From: an uncultured Pseudodesulfovibrio sp.
Lineage (GTDB): Bacteria > Desulfobacterota > Desulfovibrionia > Desulfovibrionales > Desulfovibrionaceae
Assembly (NCBI RefSeq): GCF_963662885.1
Contig: NZ_OY760059.1
Location: 620,001-684,000 of the forward strand
DNA length: 64,000 nucleotides
Direction of reading: 5' to 3'
The notes below the pieces were generated by a model. It ran no database searches. It saw only the letters and a list, made by a program, of their open reading frames with translations, and had not been told where the DNA came from. The position numbers and the translations under genes were made by a program. Positions 54,555-62,639 of the stretch are shown piece after piece; positions within the stretch are counted from its first letter, which is position 1; every line of letters starts with the position of its first letter.

Positions 54555-55805
54555 TTATTCCTTGCCGGGTTTGGAGGAGAAGAAGGCGTCCGCCCAGGTG
54601 AAGGCGTGCTGGTAGCTGACGGCCACGGTGCCGGGCAGCAGATTCAGCGCCGCGGCTCGTTCGCCGACCTCGTCCCAGTCCGAGGCCTCGATGGCCTTGG
54701 CCAGGTCCAGCCAGGGGGTGAACCGGGTCTTCTTTCCGCACAGGGTGGCCTTGACCTCGTCGTCCACGGGCAGGTGGCTGGTGATCTCCTTCATGTCCGT
54801 GTCGAGCATGGCGTCCAGCAGGGAGAACAGACCGACGATGAAGAGCGTGTCCGAGTCTTCCTCATACCCGCTGCCCAGGGCCGCGGTTTCGAAGAGTTTG
54901 GCCCGGTGAGCCGAGATGTAGGCCAGTTCCAGGGTCTTTTCAGACGGGGCCAGGTCGGTCAGAATGATCAGCCTGAGCCAGTTGCGGATGGGTTTCCAGC
55001 CTGTCAGGACCACGGCCTGCTTGATCGAGGTCACCTTGGTGGCGAAGCTGAAATTGGCGGAGTTGAGGAAATTGAGCAGCCGGTAGCTGATAGCCACGTC
55101 CGCCTCGATGGCCGGGGCCAGGGCGTCGAAGTTGGGCTCCTCCTTTTCGATGATCTCGAAGAGCTTGAGCCGGGTGGCCTTGGCCGAGCTTATCTTGCGG
55201 CCCGATTCGATCTGGGGGCGTTTGAAGAAGAAGCCATGGAACAGGGAGAAGCCCGCGTTCTTGGCGCGCTCCAGGTCTTCCGCGTTCTCCACTCTTTTGG
55301 CTACCAGCCGGGGGGCGCCGAACCGTTTGGCGCGGGTGACAATAGCCTCGAGTTCGGCCTGGTCCTTGCCTTCCACGTCGATGATCAGCGTGTCTGCCAA
55401 CTCGCCCAGCCGTTCGCAGCCGGGTTTGCCTTCGAAGTTGTTCAGGGCCAGCTCGTACCCGTCGAGCATTAGGTCGCCCAGTGCCACGAACAGGGCCTCG
55501 TCCGGTTCTTCGAGTTCTTCCAGAATGATGACCGTGTTGTCCCACGGGATGGCGTGGGGGATGCCCCGGACCACCGCTTCAGGCGTGAAGTGGATCAAAA
55601 ACCGGGTCTTGGCGCTTCGGGGGGTGTCGCACAGAGGAAGGTTGGACACCAGGGTCATGGTCGCTTCGGAATTGTCGGTGAATACGGCGTGGTCGGCATC
55701 TTCGCTGTCGCGAAAGAGCATCATATAACCCCAGGTGTCATTCTGGGTGTCGAATATGGGCTGACGGGCCACGAAGACGGATTCATAGGTCTTCTCGTCG
55801 GTCAT
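54555..55805 (-). CDS. EAL-HDOD domain signalling protein (degenerate EAL)
   Basis: The YuxH-like arrangement has an N-terminal EAL-fold domain (about 1-200) and a C-terminal HDOD domain (about 210-410, with ADVAISYRLLNFLNSANF). The EAL-domain start reads FVARQPIFDTQNDTWGYMML, with no catalytic Glu-Ala-Leu, so it probably does not hydrolyse cyclic di-GMP. It may be a regulatory scaffold. It starts ten bases upstream of the Tat-amidohydrolase gene on the same strand. Confidence 0.85.
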   Translation of the reverse strand: MTDEKTYESVFVARQPIFDTQNDTWGYMMLFRDSEDADHAVFTDNSEATMTLVSNLPLCDTPRSAKTRFLIHFTPEAVVRGIPHAIPWDNTVIILEELEEPDEALFVALGDLMLDGYELALNNFEGKPGCERLGELADTLIIDVEGKDQAELEAIVTRAKRFGAPRLVAKRVENAEDLERAKNAGFSLFHGFFFKRPQIESGRKISSAKATRLKLFEIIEKEEPNFDALAPAIEADVAISYRLLNFLNSANFSFATKVTSIKQAVVLTGWKPIRNWLRLIILTDLAPSEKTLELAYISAHRAKLFETAALGSGYEEDSDTLFIVGLFSLLDAMLDTDMKEITSHLPVDDEVKATLCGKKTRFTPWLDLAKAIEASDWDEVGERAAALNLLPGTVAVSYQHAFTWADAFFSSKPGKE

Positions 55806-56028
55806 CGGTGTCCCCTTTGGCAGGCAATCCTATCGTTCGTGCTGTTCACAGGGAAACGGCACGGTACCAAGGATAGAGTTTGGATGGACATTCGTCAACA
55901 ACTCCGCACAAAAAGCGAACGGAAAGCGGAGCCCGGAACGGGGGAATTCCACTTTCCTCTTGTCCCGGACTGTATTATGTGAACCCAGGTATCGAACAGA
56001 CAGCAACCACCAGGAGAGAGGTGATACG

Positions 56029-56832
56029 ATGCATATCGGAAAGGCCATCCGGCTGGAGAGGATTTTCAACCGCAATACCATGCGGACCATCATTGTGCCC
56101 ATGGACCACGGCGTGACCGTGGGCCCCATCGGCGGACTCGAAAAGATGCGCGACACCGTCACCAACCTGGTGGCCGGCGGCGCCAACGCGGGACTGGTCC
56201 ACAAGGGGCAGGTCAAGCTCGGCCACCGTATGCAGGGCCGTGATTTCGGCTGCATCGTGCATCTTTCGGCGGGCACCTGCCTGTCGCCGTTTCCCAATGT
56301 GAAGCGACTGGTGACCACGGTTGAGGAGGCCATCCGCCTCGGCGCGGACGCAGTCAGCGTGCACGTCAACCTCGGTGACGAAACCGAGGGCCAGATGCTC
56401 ATGGACCTGGGTCGCGTGGCCGCCTCGGCCTCGGAATGGGGCATGCCCCTGCTGGCCATGGTCTATGCGCGCGGCCCCAAGGTCTCGAACGAGTACGATC
56501 CTGAGATCGTGGCCCACTGCGCCCGGGTGGGCGCGGAATTGGGCGCGGACGTGGTCAAGGTCAACTACCCCGGCAGCGCCGAGAGCTTCGCCCACGTGGT
56601 CGAGTGCGCGGGCGTGCCCGTGGTCATTGCCGGCGGGGCCAAGATGGACTCCACTCGCGACTTCCTGGACATGGTCCGCACTTCGCTGGACGCGGGTGGT
56701 TCCGGCCTGTCCGTGGGGCGCAACGTGTTCCAGCACCACGACACCACCCGGTTGGTGGAAGTCCTCAACCGTATTGTCCACGAGGATGCCCCGGTTGACG
56801 AGGCGATCAAGGGATACGAGGATATTTTGTAA
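56029..56832 (+). CDS. 2-amino-3,7-dideoxy-D-threo-hept-6-ulosonate synthase (DhnA-type aldolase)
   Basis: This class I aldolase-like enzyme makes the first intermediate of the alternative route to 3-dehydroquinate, used by methanogens and Desulfovibrio-type bacteria instead of DAHP synthase. MDHGVTVGPIGGLEKM at the start, the VKVNYPGSAESF Schiff-base Lys region and AGGAKM are clear. ATG 56029 follows CAGGAGAG. The 267 residues are the standard length. The partner enzyme is not in this window. Confidence 0.88.
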   Translation: MHIGKAIRLERIFNRNTMRTIIVPMDHGVTVGPIGGLEKMRDTVTNLVAGGANAGLVHKGQVKLGHRMQGRDFGCIVHLSAGTCLSPFPNVKRLVTTVEEAIRLGADAVSVHVNLGDETEGQMLMDLGRVAASASEWGMPLLAMVYARGPKVSNEYDPEIVAHCARVGAELGADVVKVNYPGSAESFAHVVECAGVPVVIAGGAKMDSTRDFLDMVRTSLDAGGSGLSVGRNVFQHHDTTRLVEVLNRIVHEDAPVDEAIKGYEDIL

Positions 56833-56860
56833 ATCGTCCGCACAGACAATTTGTTCAGGC

Positions 56861-56893
56861 AAAGGCCCTGACGCTTCGGCGTCAGGGCCTTTG
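56861..56893. terminator. Intrinsic terminator after the aldolase gene
   Basis: AGGCCCTGACGC (56863-56874), a TTCG loop and GCGTCAGGGCCT (56879-56890), followed by TTT. Confidence 0.9.
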
Positions 56894-57106
56894 TGGTTCC
56901 AGAGGGCACCGATGGCGCCCGTTCCCCGGGCATGAAGGCCTGCCCGCTTTCCCGGCGGGGCATCGGCCCGGACAGATGCCTATGGCTTCCTCCACACCCT
57001 TTGCAGTTTCCATTGCCGAAGACACGGCAAAACCCGCTTCCCGCAGTTCGGCGGCCGAAGGCAGTTCCTCCTTTTGCTTGGTTCTTAATATTACGGCTAG
57101 ATGCAT
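56882..57106 (-). CDS. Possible small protein (74 aa), uncertain
   Basis: A frame starting MHLAVILRTKQKEELPSAAEL behind an AGGGGG-like site looks coding for its first half. It then runs through low-complexity Gly/Pro/Arg sequence into the neighbouring terminator. The second half may be out of frame or noise. No family was recognised. Confidence 0.28.
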   Translation of the reverse strand: MHLAVILRTKQKEELPSAAELREAGFAVSSAMETAKGVEEAIGICPGRCPAGKAGRPSCPGNGRHRCPLEPQRP

Positions 57107-57109
57107 GGT

Positions 57110-57370
57110 TCCCCCTGGATGCCCGTTCCCATAATAGTATTTTGAAAGGGCAATCGATAAATATAGAATTAACGTTCCAAGGGTAGGAATCCGAACCTGA
57201 AATGTCCAGTAAAAACTGACAAATTTTGCATCTAATGTCCTATTTTACTTTGAAAAATTAGTTAAATACAATTTAAAGTTTTGCTGTAAAACGCAATATA
57301 TAGAGTACGTATTTAACTGTTGCATCAGTGTTGTAGTCGTAGACTGGAAAATTGTGGTGCTATTAATGCA
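57110..57370. other. AT-rich intergenic stretch, no gene recognised
   Basis: About 260 bases with a sharp drop in GC, rich in TTTA, AAAT and TTGAAA words, in contrast to the GC-rich surroundings. No ORF, tRNA or promoter could be supported with confidence. Together with the phage-like genes that follow, it may mark the edge of acquired DNA. Confidence 0.5.
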
Positions 57371-57415
57371 AAAGGCCGCGTTATGCATAGAATATCTATG
57401 CATAACGCGGCCTTT
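57371..57415. terminator. Perfect palindromic terminator after the DUF6941 gene
   Basis: AAAGGCCGCGTTATGCATAG (57371-57390) pairs perfectly with CTATGCATAACGCGGCCTTT (57396-57415) across a five-base loop. It ends the minus-strand DUF6941 gene at 57435. Confidence 0.88.
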
Positions 57416-57434
57416 AACAGAGAGCGTTGTCCGC

Positions 57435-57836
57435 CTACTGTTCCTGACTTTTGAATACGAACAGGGGGAGTCTCGCACAGGTCTCCCAGTCTCCGTCCGT
57501 TTTCACGGCCACGGCCAGAACGTGTTTGCCTTCGCCTTCCACCTTGAGGCCGGGGAGCTGGAAGTTCATCTTGTGCAGCATGGTTCCCGTGGGGGCTATC
57601 TCCTGCATGCCCAGCGTGATTTCCCGGCCTTCAGGCGAGACCAGGGCCAGGGAGATGGTGAAGGGAACGTCGCCCGCATTCTCCAGATCCCACAGGCTGG
57701 CAAAGTAGATGGGCGGCAGGGTTGTAGGAAATTCCGGGACCACCGCGTGCTCGATGGTCCGGATGAACGAGGTCGAGCTCGAATCCTTGTCGATGATCAG
57801 GTCCGAGCAGATAAGTGCGTAAACGAGTTCGGGCAT
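57435..57836 (-). CDS. DUF6941 family protein
   Basis: The 133 residues start MPELVYALICSDLIIDKD and have a beta-rich body (LWDLENAGDVPFTISLALV). They match the small DUF6941 family, often annotated in phage-like or accessory regions. Function is unknown. It lies 12 bases downstream of the HEAT-repeat gene on the same strand. Confidence 0.75.
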   Translation of the reverse strand: MPELVYALICSDLIIDKDSSSTSFIRTIEHAVVPEFPTTLPPIYFASLWDLENAGDVPFTISLALVSPEGREITLGMQEIAPTGTMLHKMNFQLPGLKVEGEGKHVLAVAVKTDGDWETCARLPLFVFKSQEQ

Positions 57837-57848
57837 GGTGCCTCCATG

Positions 57849-58832
57849 TCAGTTTTGGTGAAGGGCGCCGCTCAGGGAACGGCGGAGGTCCTTGGGGAGG
57901 GTGCGCGCCAGATCCGGGTCGATGCCGGTCAGAAGCAGGGCGGCGGCCGCTTTCTGTCCGTCTGTACCCGTGGCAAGGACCGAACGCAAGGCGGGTTCGG
58001 CCAGCCTCCCCATACGCGCCAGAGTGTAGAGGGCCATCTGACCCATGGGCGTGCCGGGCCGGGCGAGCAGTCTGACCAGGGTCGGTGCCGCGGCCGCGCC
58101 CAGGCGCGAAAACGGTTGGTTGACCCCCTCGCTGCCGAGCAATGTCATTTGTCTAAATACCAGCGCCGGGTCCGGGCCGATGAGGTCCAGCGACTCGGCT
58201 ATGACGTGGACAAGGCGCATGTCCGTTGTCCCCAGCGCCCGAATCAGGGCCGGGACGGCGGGCTTGGCATCGGAGCCCATGGCCCCGAGCAGCCAGGCCG
58301 CCTTGGCCTGGATCGAAGGGTTGTCGTGTCGCAGCAGTTCGCTCAGGGCCGGGACCGCGTCATGTCCCATGCGAGTCAGGCACAGGGAAGCGGCCACGCG
58401 GACCCGATCTTCGGGGCTGGACAGTTTCTCGGCCACAGCCGGCGCGGCCTGTCCTCCCATCCGGGCCAGAGTCTGTGCGGCCACAAAACGGACCGTGGGG
58501 TCCGGGTCGCCCAGAGCTTCGAGCAGAGCGTCCATGGCCAGGGCGGGCGAGGGTTGCAGGGCCAGGCCGTAAACCGCGCCGCGTCTCACGGCGGCATCCG
58601 GGGCCGAAAGTCCGCTCAACAACCCGGGCAGGGCCGCCTGTCCACAGCGGCGCAGGGCCGTCAGTCCCATGGTCCGTTCCCCGGCGTCCGCACTGCCCAG
58701 CATGGCGGCGATGCTCGACGCATCCGAATTCGAAGCCGCAGCGGGTTGGGCGGAGACAATGGACAGGGCCAGGACGCACATTAGCGGCAGGATCAGCTTG
58801 TGGGGCGTGAACATATGTCGAAAGTCCAACAT
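57849..58832 (-). CDS. Exported HEAT-repeat protein
   Basis: A signal peptide (to about residue 33, ending AQPAAASN) is followed by about eight HEAT/PBS-lyase-like repeats of roughly 30-37 residues (for example GLTALRRCGQAALPGLLSGL and QTLARMGGQAAPAVAEKL). Such repeats serve protein-protein binding. The start has AAGGAG. It is probably a periplasmic scaffold. No enzyme motif was seen. Confidence 0.82.
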   Translation of the reverse strand: MLDFRHMFTPHKLILPLMCVLALSIVSAQPAAASNSDASSIAAMLGSADAGERTMGLTALRRCGQAALPGLLSGLSAPDAAVRRGAVYGLALQPSPALAMDALLEALGDPDPTVRFVAAQTLARMGGQAAPAVAEKLSSPEDRVRVAASLCLTRMGHDAVPALSELLRHDNPSIQAKAAWLLGAMGSDAKPAVPALIRALGTTDMRLVHVIAESLDLIGPDPALVFRQMTLLGSEGVNQPFSRLGAAAAPTLVRLLARPGTPMGQMALYTLARMGRLAEPALRSVLATGTDGQKAAAALLLTGIDPDLARTLPKDLRRSLSGALHQN

Positions 58833-58857
58833 CGGGTCTCCTTGTTTCGCTAGATGG

Positions 58858-59604
58858 CTATTTCCGGGTCATGTCGCTCCAGGACCAGACCACGTTCCCG
58901 CCGATGGCCGCGGCGATGTCTCCGCCGAAGTCCCTGGTGAGCCGGAAGGTGGCGGGCGGGTGTTCGCGGCTGTTGTCCGAGTAGTAGATCAGCTCCACGT
59001 CATCGTCCAGCCGCCGGGTGCTGACCCGCCGGATATGCACGGCGCCATCCTCGCCCGGCTCTCTGACGAGCATGATCTTGCCCGCCGGGCAGGGGTCCCG
59101 GTCGTCGCGGTCCACTAGGACGATGTCGCCCGGGTGCAGTGTCGGGGTCATGGCCTGCTCGCCCCGTTCCACTTCGACAGCCACCAGGTTCGATCGGAAG
59201 CGGATGGACTCCTGGTGGCGCCAGACGAGAATCCAGCCTTCCACGCTATCCTCCGGAACCAGCCCCGAGGACGCGGCTACGGACGAGGCGGCCAGGGGAA
59301 CGGCCAGGTAGTCGTCCGCTTTGGGTTCGGCCGGGCCGCCTCCGGCCCTGCCCTTGTCGGGCGGACGAAAGCAGACCTCGCGGGTGGCGTCGGCCGGTTC
59401 GTCGCAAAAGGCCAGGGTCACTCCCACACGGTCCAGGATGTTCCCCAGCGAGTCGCTGTTAAGACCCCGTTCCCGCTTGAGAAAGCGGTTGAGCTGTGAA
59501 GGATCGACTCCGAGTTCGTCGGCCATTCGCTTGTTGTTGGGGTACCGTTTTCCCGGCCCGATCCGGTTGAGGAGCGCTTGGCGCACGTCATCGGTAAAGC
59601 CCAT
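58858..59604 (-). CDS. Phage-repressor-like transcription regulator (HTH, S24/LexA fold without catalytic Ser)
   Basis: An N-terminal HTH (RMADELGVDPSQLNRFLKRE) and a C-terminal S24-type domain (about 120-240). The usual GDSMxPT nucleophile motif reads GEQAMTPTLHPGD, with Ala151 in place of Ser, while a Lys (Lys176, AGKIMLV) remains. RecA-stimulated self-cleavage is therefore unlikely. It is divergent from the DUF5675 gene across an AT-rich spacer with a palindromic site. Confidence 0.82.
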   Translation of the reverse strand: MGFTDDVRQALLNRIGPGKRYPNNKRMADELGVDPSQLNRFLKRERGLNSDSLGNILDRVGVTLAFCDEPADATREVCFRPPDKGRAGGGPAEPKADDYLAVPLAASSVAASSGLVPEDSVEGWILVWRHQESIRFRSNLVAVEVERGEQAMTPTLHPGDIVLVDRDDRDPCPAGKIMLVREPGEDGAVHIRRVSTRRLDDDVELIYYSDNSREHPPATFRLTRDFGGDIAAAIGGNVVWSWSDMTRK

Positions 59605-59682
59605 ATCATCCCCTTTTTGTGTAATGGTTGTGCTTCTTTTTACACGATAATAGGCAAATGTCTAAATAGAAATGAGGAAAAT

Positions 59683-59705
59683 AGTTGACTAGCAAATAGC
59701 CAACT
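59683..59705. promoter_or_regulatory. Candidate repressor operator (23-bp palindrome)
   Basis: AGTTGACTA (59683-59691), a five-base centre and TAGCCAACT (59697-59705) form an inverted repeat matching at eight of nine positions. It overlaps the -35 box of the DUF5675-gene promoter and lies in the spacer divergent from the HTH/S24 repressor, where its operator would be expected. Confidence 0.5.
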
Positions 59706-59714
59706 GACTATAAA
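59685..59714 (+). promoter_or_regulatory. Promoter for the DUF5675 gene
   Basis: TTGACT (59685-59690) and TATAAA (59709-59714) with an 18-base spacer, about 45 bases before the ATG. This is the best sigma70-type match in the region, and a palindrome overlaps it. Confidence 0.55.
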
Positions 59715-59759
59715 TTGTTTTGAAAACTTGGTCATATTGCAAAAGAGGAGGCATAACTA

Positions 59760-60155
59760 ATGAAGAAAGTTGATATTATCAGATTGGAAAAAAGTGAGGA
59801 AGGCACTTTCGGAGTCCTTCGGTTGGACGGACGGGTGCAGTGCGTCACCCTGGAGCCGCCTGATCGGGACAACAGGGTGGGTAAGTCGTGCATCCCTGCC
59901 GGAACATACGCCTGTCGCCGAGTGGATTCGCCCACTTTCGGCCCGACCTTCGAGGTGGCCGACGTGCCTGGACGAACCGCCATTCTCTTTCACCAGGGCA
60001 ATGTGGCTCGCGACACGCACGGGTGTATTCTGCTCGGAAGCCGCTTCGGTCGGCTCGGCTCTGAACGCGGCGTGCTCGATTCGCGATCGGCCTTCAGGGA
60101 GTTTCTGTCCGATTGCGCCGATGCGCAAACCTTCCAATTCACCATCAATGAGTAA
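59760..60155 (+). CDS. DUF5675 family protein (phage-associated)
   Basis: The 131 residues match the DUF5675 family, found mostly in phages and prophages. The conserved CIPAGTYACRR, DVPGRTAILFHQGN and HGCILLGSR segments are present. The ribosome-binding site GAGGAGG precedes ATG 59760. It is followed after 12 bases by a small HTH gene. The role is unknown; a link to lysis or the cell wall has been suggested from context in phages. Confidence 0.8.
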   Translation: MKKVDIIRLEKSEEGTFGVLRLDGRVQCVTLEPPDRDNRVGKSCIPAGTYACRRVDSPTFGPTFEVADVPGRTAILFHQGNVARDTHGCILLGSRFGRLGSERGVLDSRSAFREFLSDCADAQTFQFTINE

Positions 60156-60167
60156 GGGGAGGTCTGT

Positions 60168-60374
60168 ATGTCGGATATATGTCTGAAAGGAGCGAAGGAT
60201 ATCTGCGAGGCTGTTGGCGAAAATCCGCGCAACATCACGGAATTGGTTCGGGACAAGGGGCTGCCCGCCTGGAAAAGGGATGACAAGGGGTCGTGGCGCG
60301 CCCTGCCCGAGGATCTGCAGCGATGGATCCGCGAGCAGCGCGACCGGCACATCAGCAACTACGTGTTCAGGTAG
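60168..60374 (+). CDS. Small HTH DNA-binding protein (68 aa)
   Basis: The sequence ICEAVGENPRNITELVRDKGLPAW and an RDDKGSWRALPEDLQRW wing suggest a winged helix like excisionase or MerR-type small regulators. The start has AGGGGAGG. It is the second gene of the unit behind the palindromic operator, so it probably belongs to the same phage-like module. Confidence 0.72.
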   Translation: MSDICLKGAKDICEAVGENPRNITELVRDKGLPAWKRDDKGSWRALPEDLQRWIREQRDRHISNYVFR

Positions 60375-60411
60375 CGGAAGAAGACCGGTTCCGGCCGGAG
60401 GCGGCATGAAG

Positions 60412-61179
60412 TCAAGTGGAGGGCGCGCCGTGAATGGTGGGCGTTACGAGCAGTCTCAGGGAGTGCCCGCCGTTTACGCCCTGGACCCGAGGGTCGCCGT
60501 CGCAGGGAGACACGGACAGCCGCAGACCCTCGGTTGAGCCTGAAAGATAGAGCGCCTCGGCCTGGGCCAGCCCGTTTTCCAACCGGTCGAGCCGGGTTTG
60601 AAGGGGATTCGGCGCATGGGCCACATAGGTGTGGACCGGAGGCAGTGTCCGTAAAGGTACGTCCTGGATTGTCCTGCGGTCTCGGGGATTGGTCGTGATT
60701 CGGGGTGAAAGCGTCCGACGTTGGACGACGCGTTTGCTGGAGGGCGTCTTTGCGACTGTGGCCGCCGGCGTTGCCTTCCGGGGTAGTACAGCCTGTTTGG
60801 TCTCAGCCATGACAATGAGGCCAGCCCCGGTCTCGATCTCATCGCCCACGTCCACCACTGTTACCCTGGGGATGGAGGAGTCGGTCATCCGTCGTTCGGG
60901 TATGGCCGCGCTCAGTGCTCCGGCAAAAGCCGCCGGTTCCGGCTCATCCCGGTCGTCCATGAGCCAGTCGAATTTGGCCAGGAAGACCTCGTCCGGGGTG
61001 CGGTCGTGGGCTCCGTATTCGTAGGAGTATTCGGCTACGGTGTAAGCTGCGCCGGCCAGTTGGGCCGCGGGCGGCCCGATGGTGCCGAGTAGTCCCAGGG
61101 CTGCGTTGATGGCCAGACAGCCGGGCAGAACGGTCAATGCTCCCAGGAGCAGGATATGGCCGAGTTTCGATGCGTGCAT
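60412..61179 (-). CDS. Predicted lipoprotein, 255 aa, unknown
   Basis: The signal ends in the lipobox LTVLPGC. The mature part starts with a hydrophobic, Gly/Ala-rich segment, then a basic, Lys/Arg/Pro-rich linker, and a final RLDRLENGLAQAEAL helix before a beta-rich tail. No family was recognised. It is on the same strand as, and downstream of, the NlpC-type lipoprotein gene. Confidence 0.65.
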   Translation of the reverse strand: MHASKLGHILLLGALTVLPGCLAINAALGLLGTIGPPAAQLAGAAYTVAEYSYEYGAHDRTPDEVFLAKFDWLMDDRDEPEPAAFAGALSAAIPERRMTDSSIPRVTVVDVGDEIETGAGLIVMAETKQAVLPRKATPAATVAKTPSSKRVVQRRTLSPRITTNPRDRRTIQDVPLRTLPPVHTYVAHAPNPLQTRLDRLENGLAQAEALYLSGSTEGLRLSVSPCDGDPRVQGVNGGHSLRLLVTPTIHGAPST

Positions 61180-61246
61180 GCCCTGTGCGTTGCACGGGCC
61201 GTTCCCAACCGATCCATGGCGTGGGAATTCAGGCTATTGCACAGGG
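61180..61246. repeat. Inverted repeat between the lipoprotein genes
   Basis: GCCCTGTGC at 61180-61188 pairs with GCACAGGG at 61239-61246, with a nested GTTCCCA/TGGGAAT stem. The 61180-61293 spacer has no gene. Function unknown. Confidence 0.35.
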
Positions 61247-61293
61247 CGGCCCCAAGGGGCTTTCCGCCCCTCGTCAAAAAATGGTCGCGCCGC

Positions 61294-62637
61294 TCAGGGC
61301 AAGGTGTTGAAGGACCGGACCGTGTGCAGAAGCACGCCCTCCGGTCGGGCCAGGTGGCGGAGGTTCGTCCCCGGCTCCAGGGTGGAGATCACGGTTTGAC
61401 CGATGATTTTTCGTCCCTCGACGCCTCGATACTTGGTCTTGAGCCCCCAAATGGTCTGTAAAACCATGGGCTCGCCGTCCTTTGAGCCGATGTAGAGCAT
61501 GATATGCCCTGGCTTGCGCACCAGCGTCAGGAACGGCACGCCATTCTCGAGCAGCCGAGCTTTTTTGGCCGCGTCGGGCTCACCGTCAAGCGGCTCCACC
61601 CAGCCGAGCTTGGCCTGCTGGCTCGAATTGCGCGGCAGGAAGATGCCGAACCCGGCCATCAGGTCCATGAGCGTGGCCGAGCAGTCCCGGTCCGTGTACA
61701 GTCCGCCCCAGCCGTAGGGCTCGCCGAGCATACGGTTGGCCAGCATGGCGAAATTGTCCGGCGTGGGCGCAAGCGGCGCGGGAAGCACGTCGCCGGACGC
61801 CACATGGGCGTAGCGAACGACCGCCCGGCCCTGCGCGTTGCTTGCCGGAAGCATGACAGTGATACGCTGATCCCCGGCGGTCTGGGCGTCGTCCGCAACG
61901 GGCAGCATGGTGCCGATAAAGCCTTTGAAGCGGAACACGCCGTCCGTATCCTCCAGGGGCACTCCCTCTTTGACCACGGCCACGTATCGGCCGGACCGGA
62001 ATGTTTTGGCAAAGGCGTCGTCCACCCAGGCAATGTCCACGCGCCGCACCCAGCCATAGGCGAAGCGCGATTCCACCAGCACCCAGGCGCGGTCCGCGCT
62101 CTCGTGGCTTGCGTACAGCGGCGTCCCGGCCAGGACCAGGGAGTTCTGCAGGTAGTCGAAAGGAAAGCCCTCGCCCGCCCTGCGCGGGTCGCCAAAGGCG
62201 GGTTTTTCCGTGGGCAGGACCCGCATGGCCGTGTTGACCAGGGCAATGGCCCGCCGGTTCAGACTCGGATACGCGTCCACCCTCGAGGCAGCGGCCATGG
62301 CATCGAGCCAGCCCGGATCTCGCGGCTGCAGGTTTTCGCCGTACGCCTGCGTGTCCGCAAAGGCCTCCAGCCCCCAGAAGACCTTGTCCGCCGGGTATTC
62401 AGGCCGGGTTCGCTCCCAGGGGTCGAAGTGGCGCGCAAGAAAGTCCGCCCAGGCCACATCCTGAACCTCCGGGGCCATGAGCAAACCGTCTCCGGGCAAG
62501 CCGTGATACGCCCCGGCGTCCTGCGTGGGCAGCGTCAGCGGCTCATCCGTTCCTCGCACCGCGCACCCCGCACCGATCAGGAGCAGGGCCGCGAGCAGGA
62601 ACCGTATTGAAAGCGCAGGCAGGCCGGGGCGACGCAT
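61294..62637 (-). CDS. SH3b-type/NlpC-P60 cell-wall peptidase lipoprotein
   Basis: The lipobox LLIGAGC makes it a lipoprotein. The middle region (about 130-280) has SH3-like beta domains (YGWVRRVDIAWVDDAF). The C-terminal NlpC/P60 domain has catalytic Cys in YTDRDCSATLMDLM and His in KPGHIMLYIG. It should cleave peptidoglycan stem peptides at the outer membrane. The 447 residues fit SH3-NlpC enzymes. Confidence 0.87.
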   Translation of the reverse strand: MRRPGLPALSIRFLLAALLLIGAGCAVRGTDEPLTLPTQDAGAYHGLPGDGLLMAPEVQDVAWADFLARHFDPWERTRPEYPADKVFWGLEAFADTQAYGENLQPRDPGWLDAMAAASRVDAYPSLNRRAIALVNTAMRVLPTEKPAFGDPRRAGEGFPFDYLQNSLVLAGTPLYASHESADRAWVLVESRFAYGWVRRVDIAWVDDAFAKTFRSGRYVAVVKEGVPLEDTDGVFRFKGFIGTMLPVADDAQTAGDQRITVMLPASNAQGRAVVRYAHVASGDVLPAPLAPTPDNFAMLANRMLGEPYGWGGLYTDRDCSATLMDLMAGFGIFLPRNSSQQAKLGWVEPLDGEPDAAKKARLLENGVPFLTLVRKPGHIMLYIGSKDGEPMVLQTIWGLKTKYRGVEGRKIIGQTVISTLEPGTNLRHLARPEGVLLHTVRSFNTLP

Positions 62638-62639
62638 GG

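Noticed and set aside
57179..57197. Minus-strand GGTTCGGATTCC resembling a tRNA T-arm
   Set aside because: No other tRNA arms or acceptor stem can be folded, and the conserved A in the T-loop is missing.
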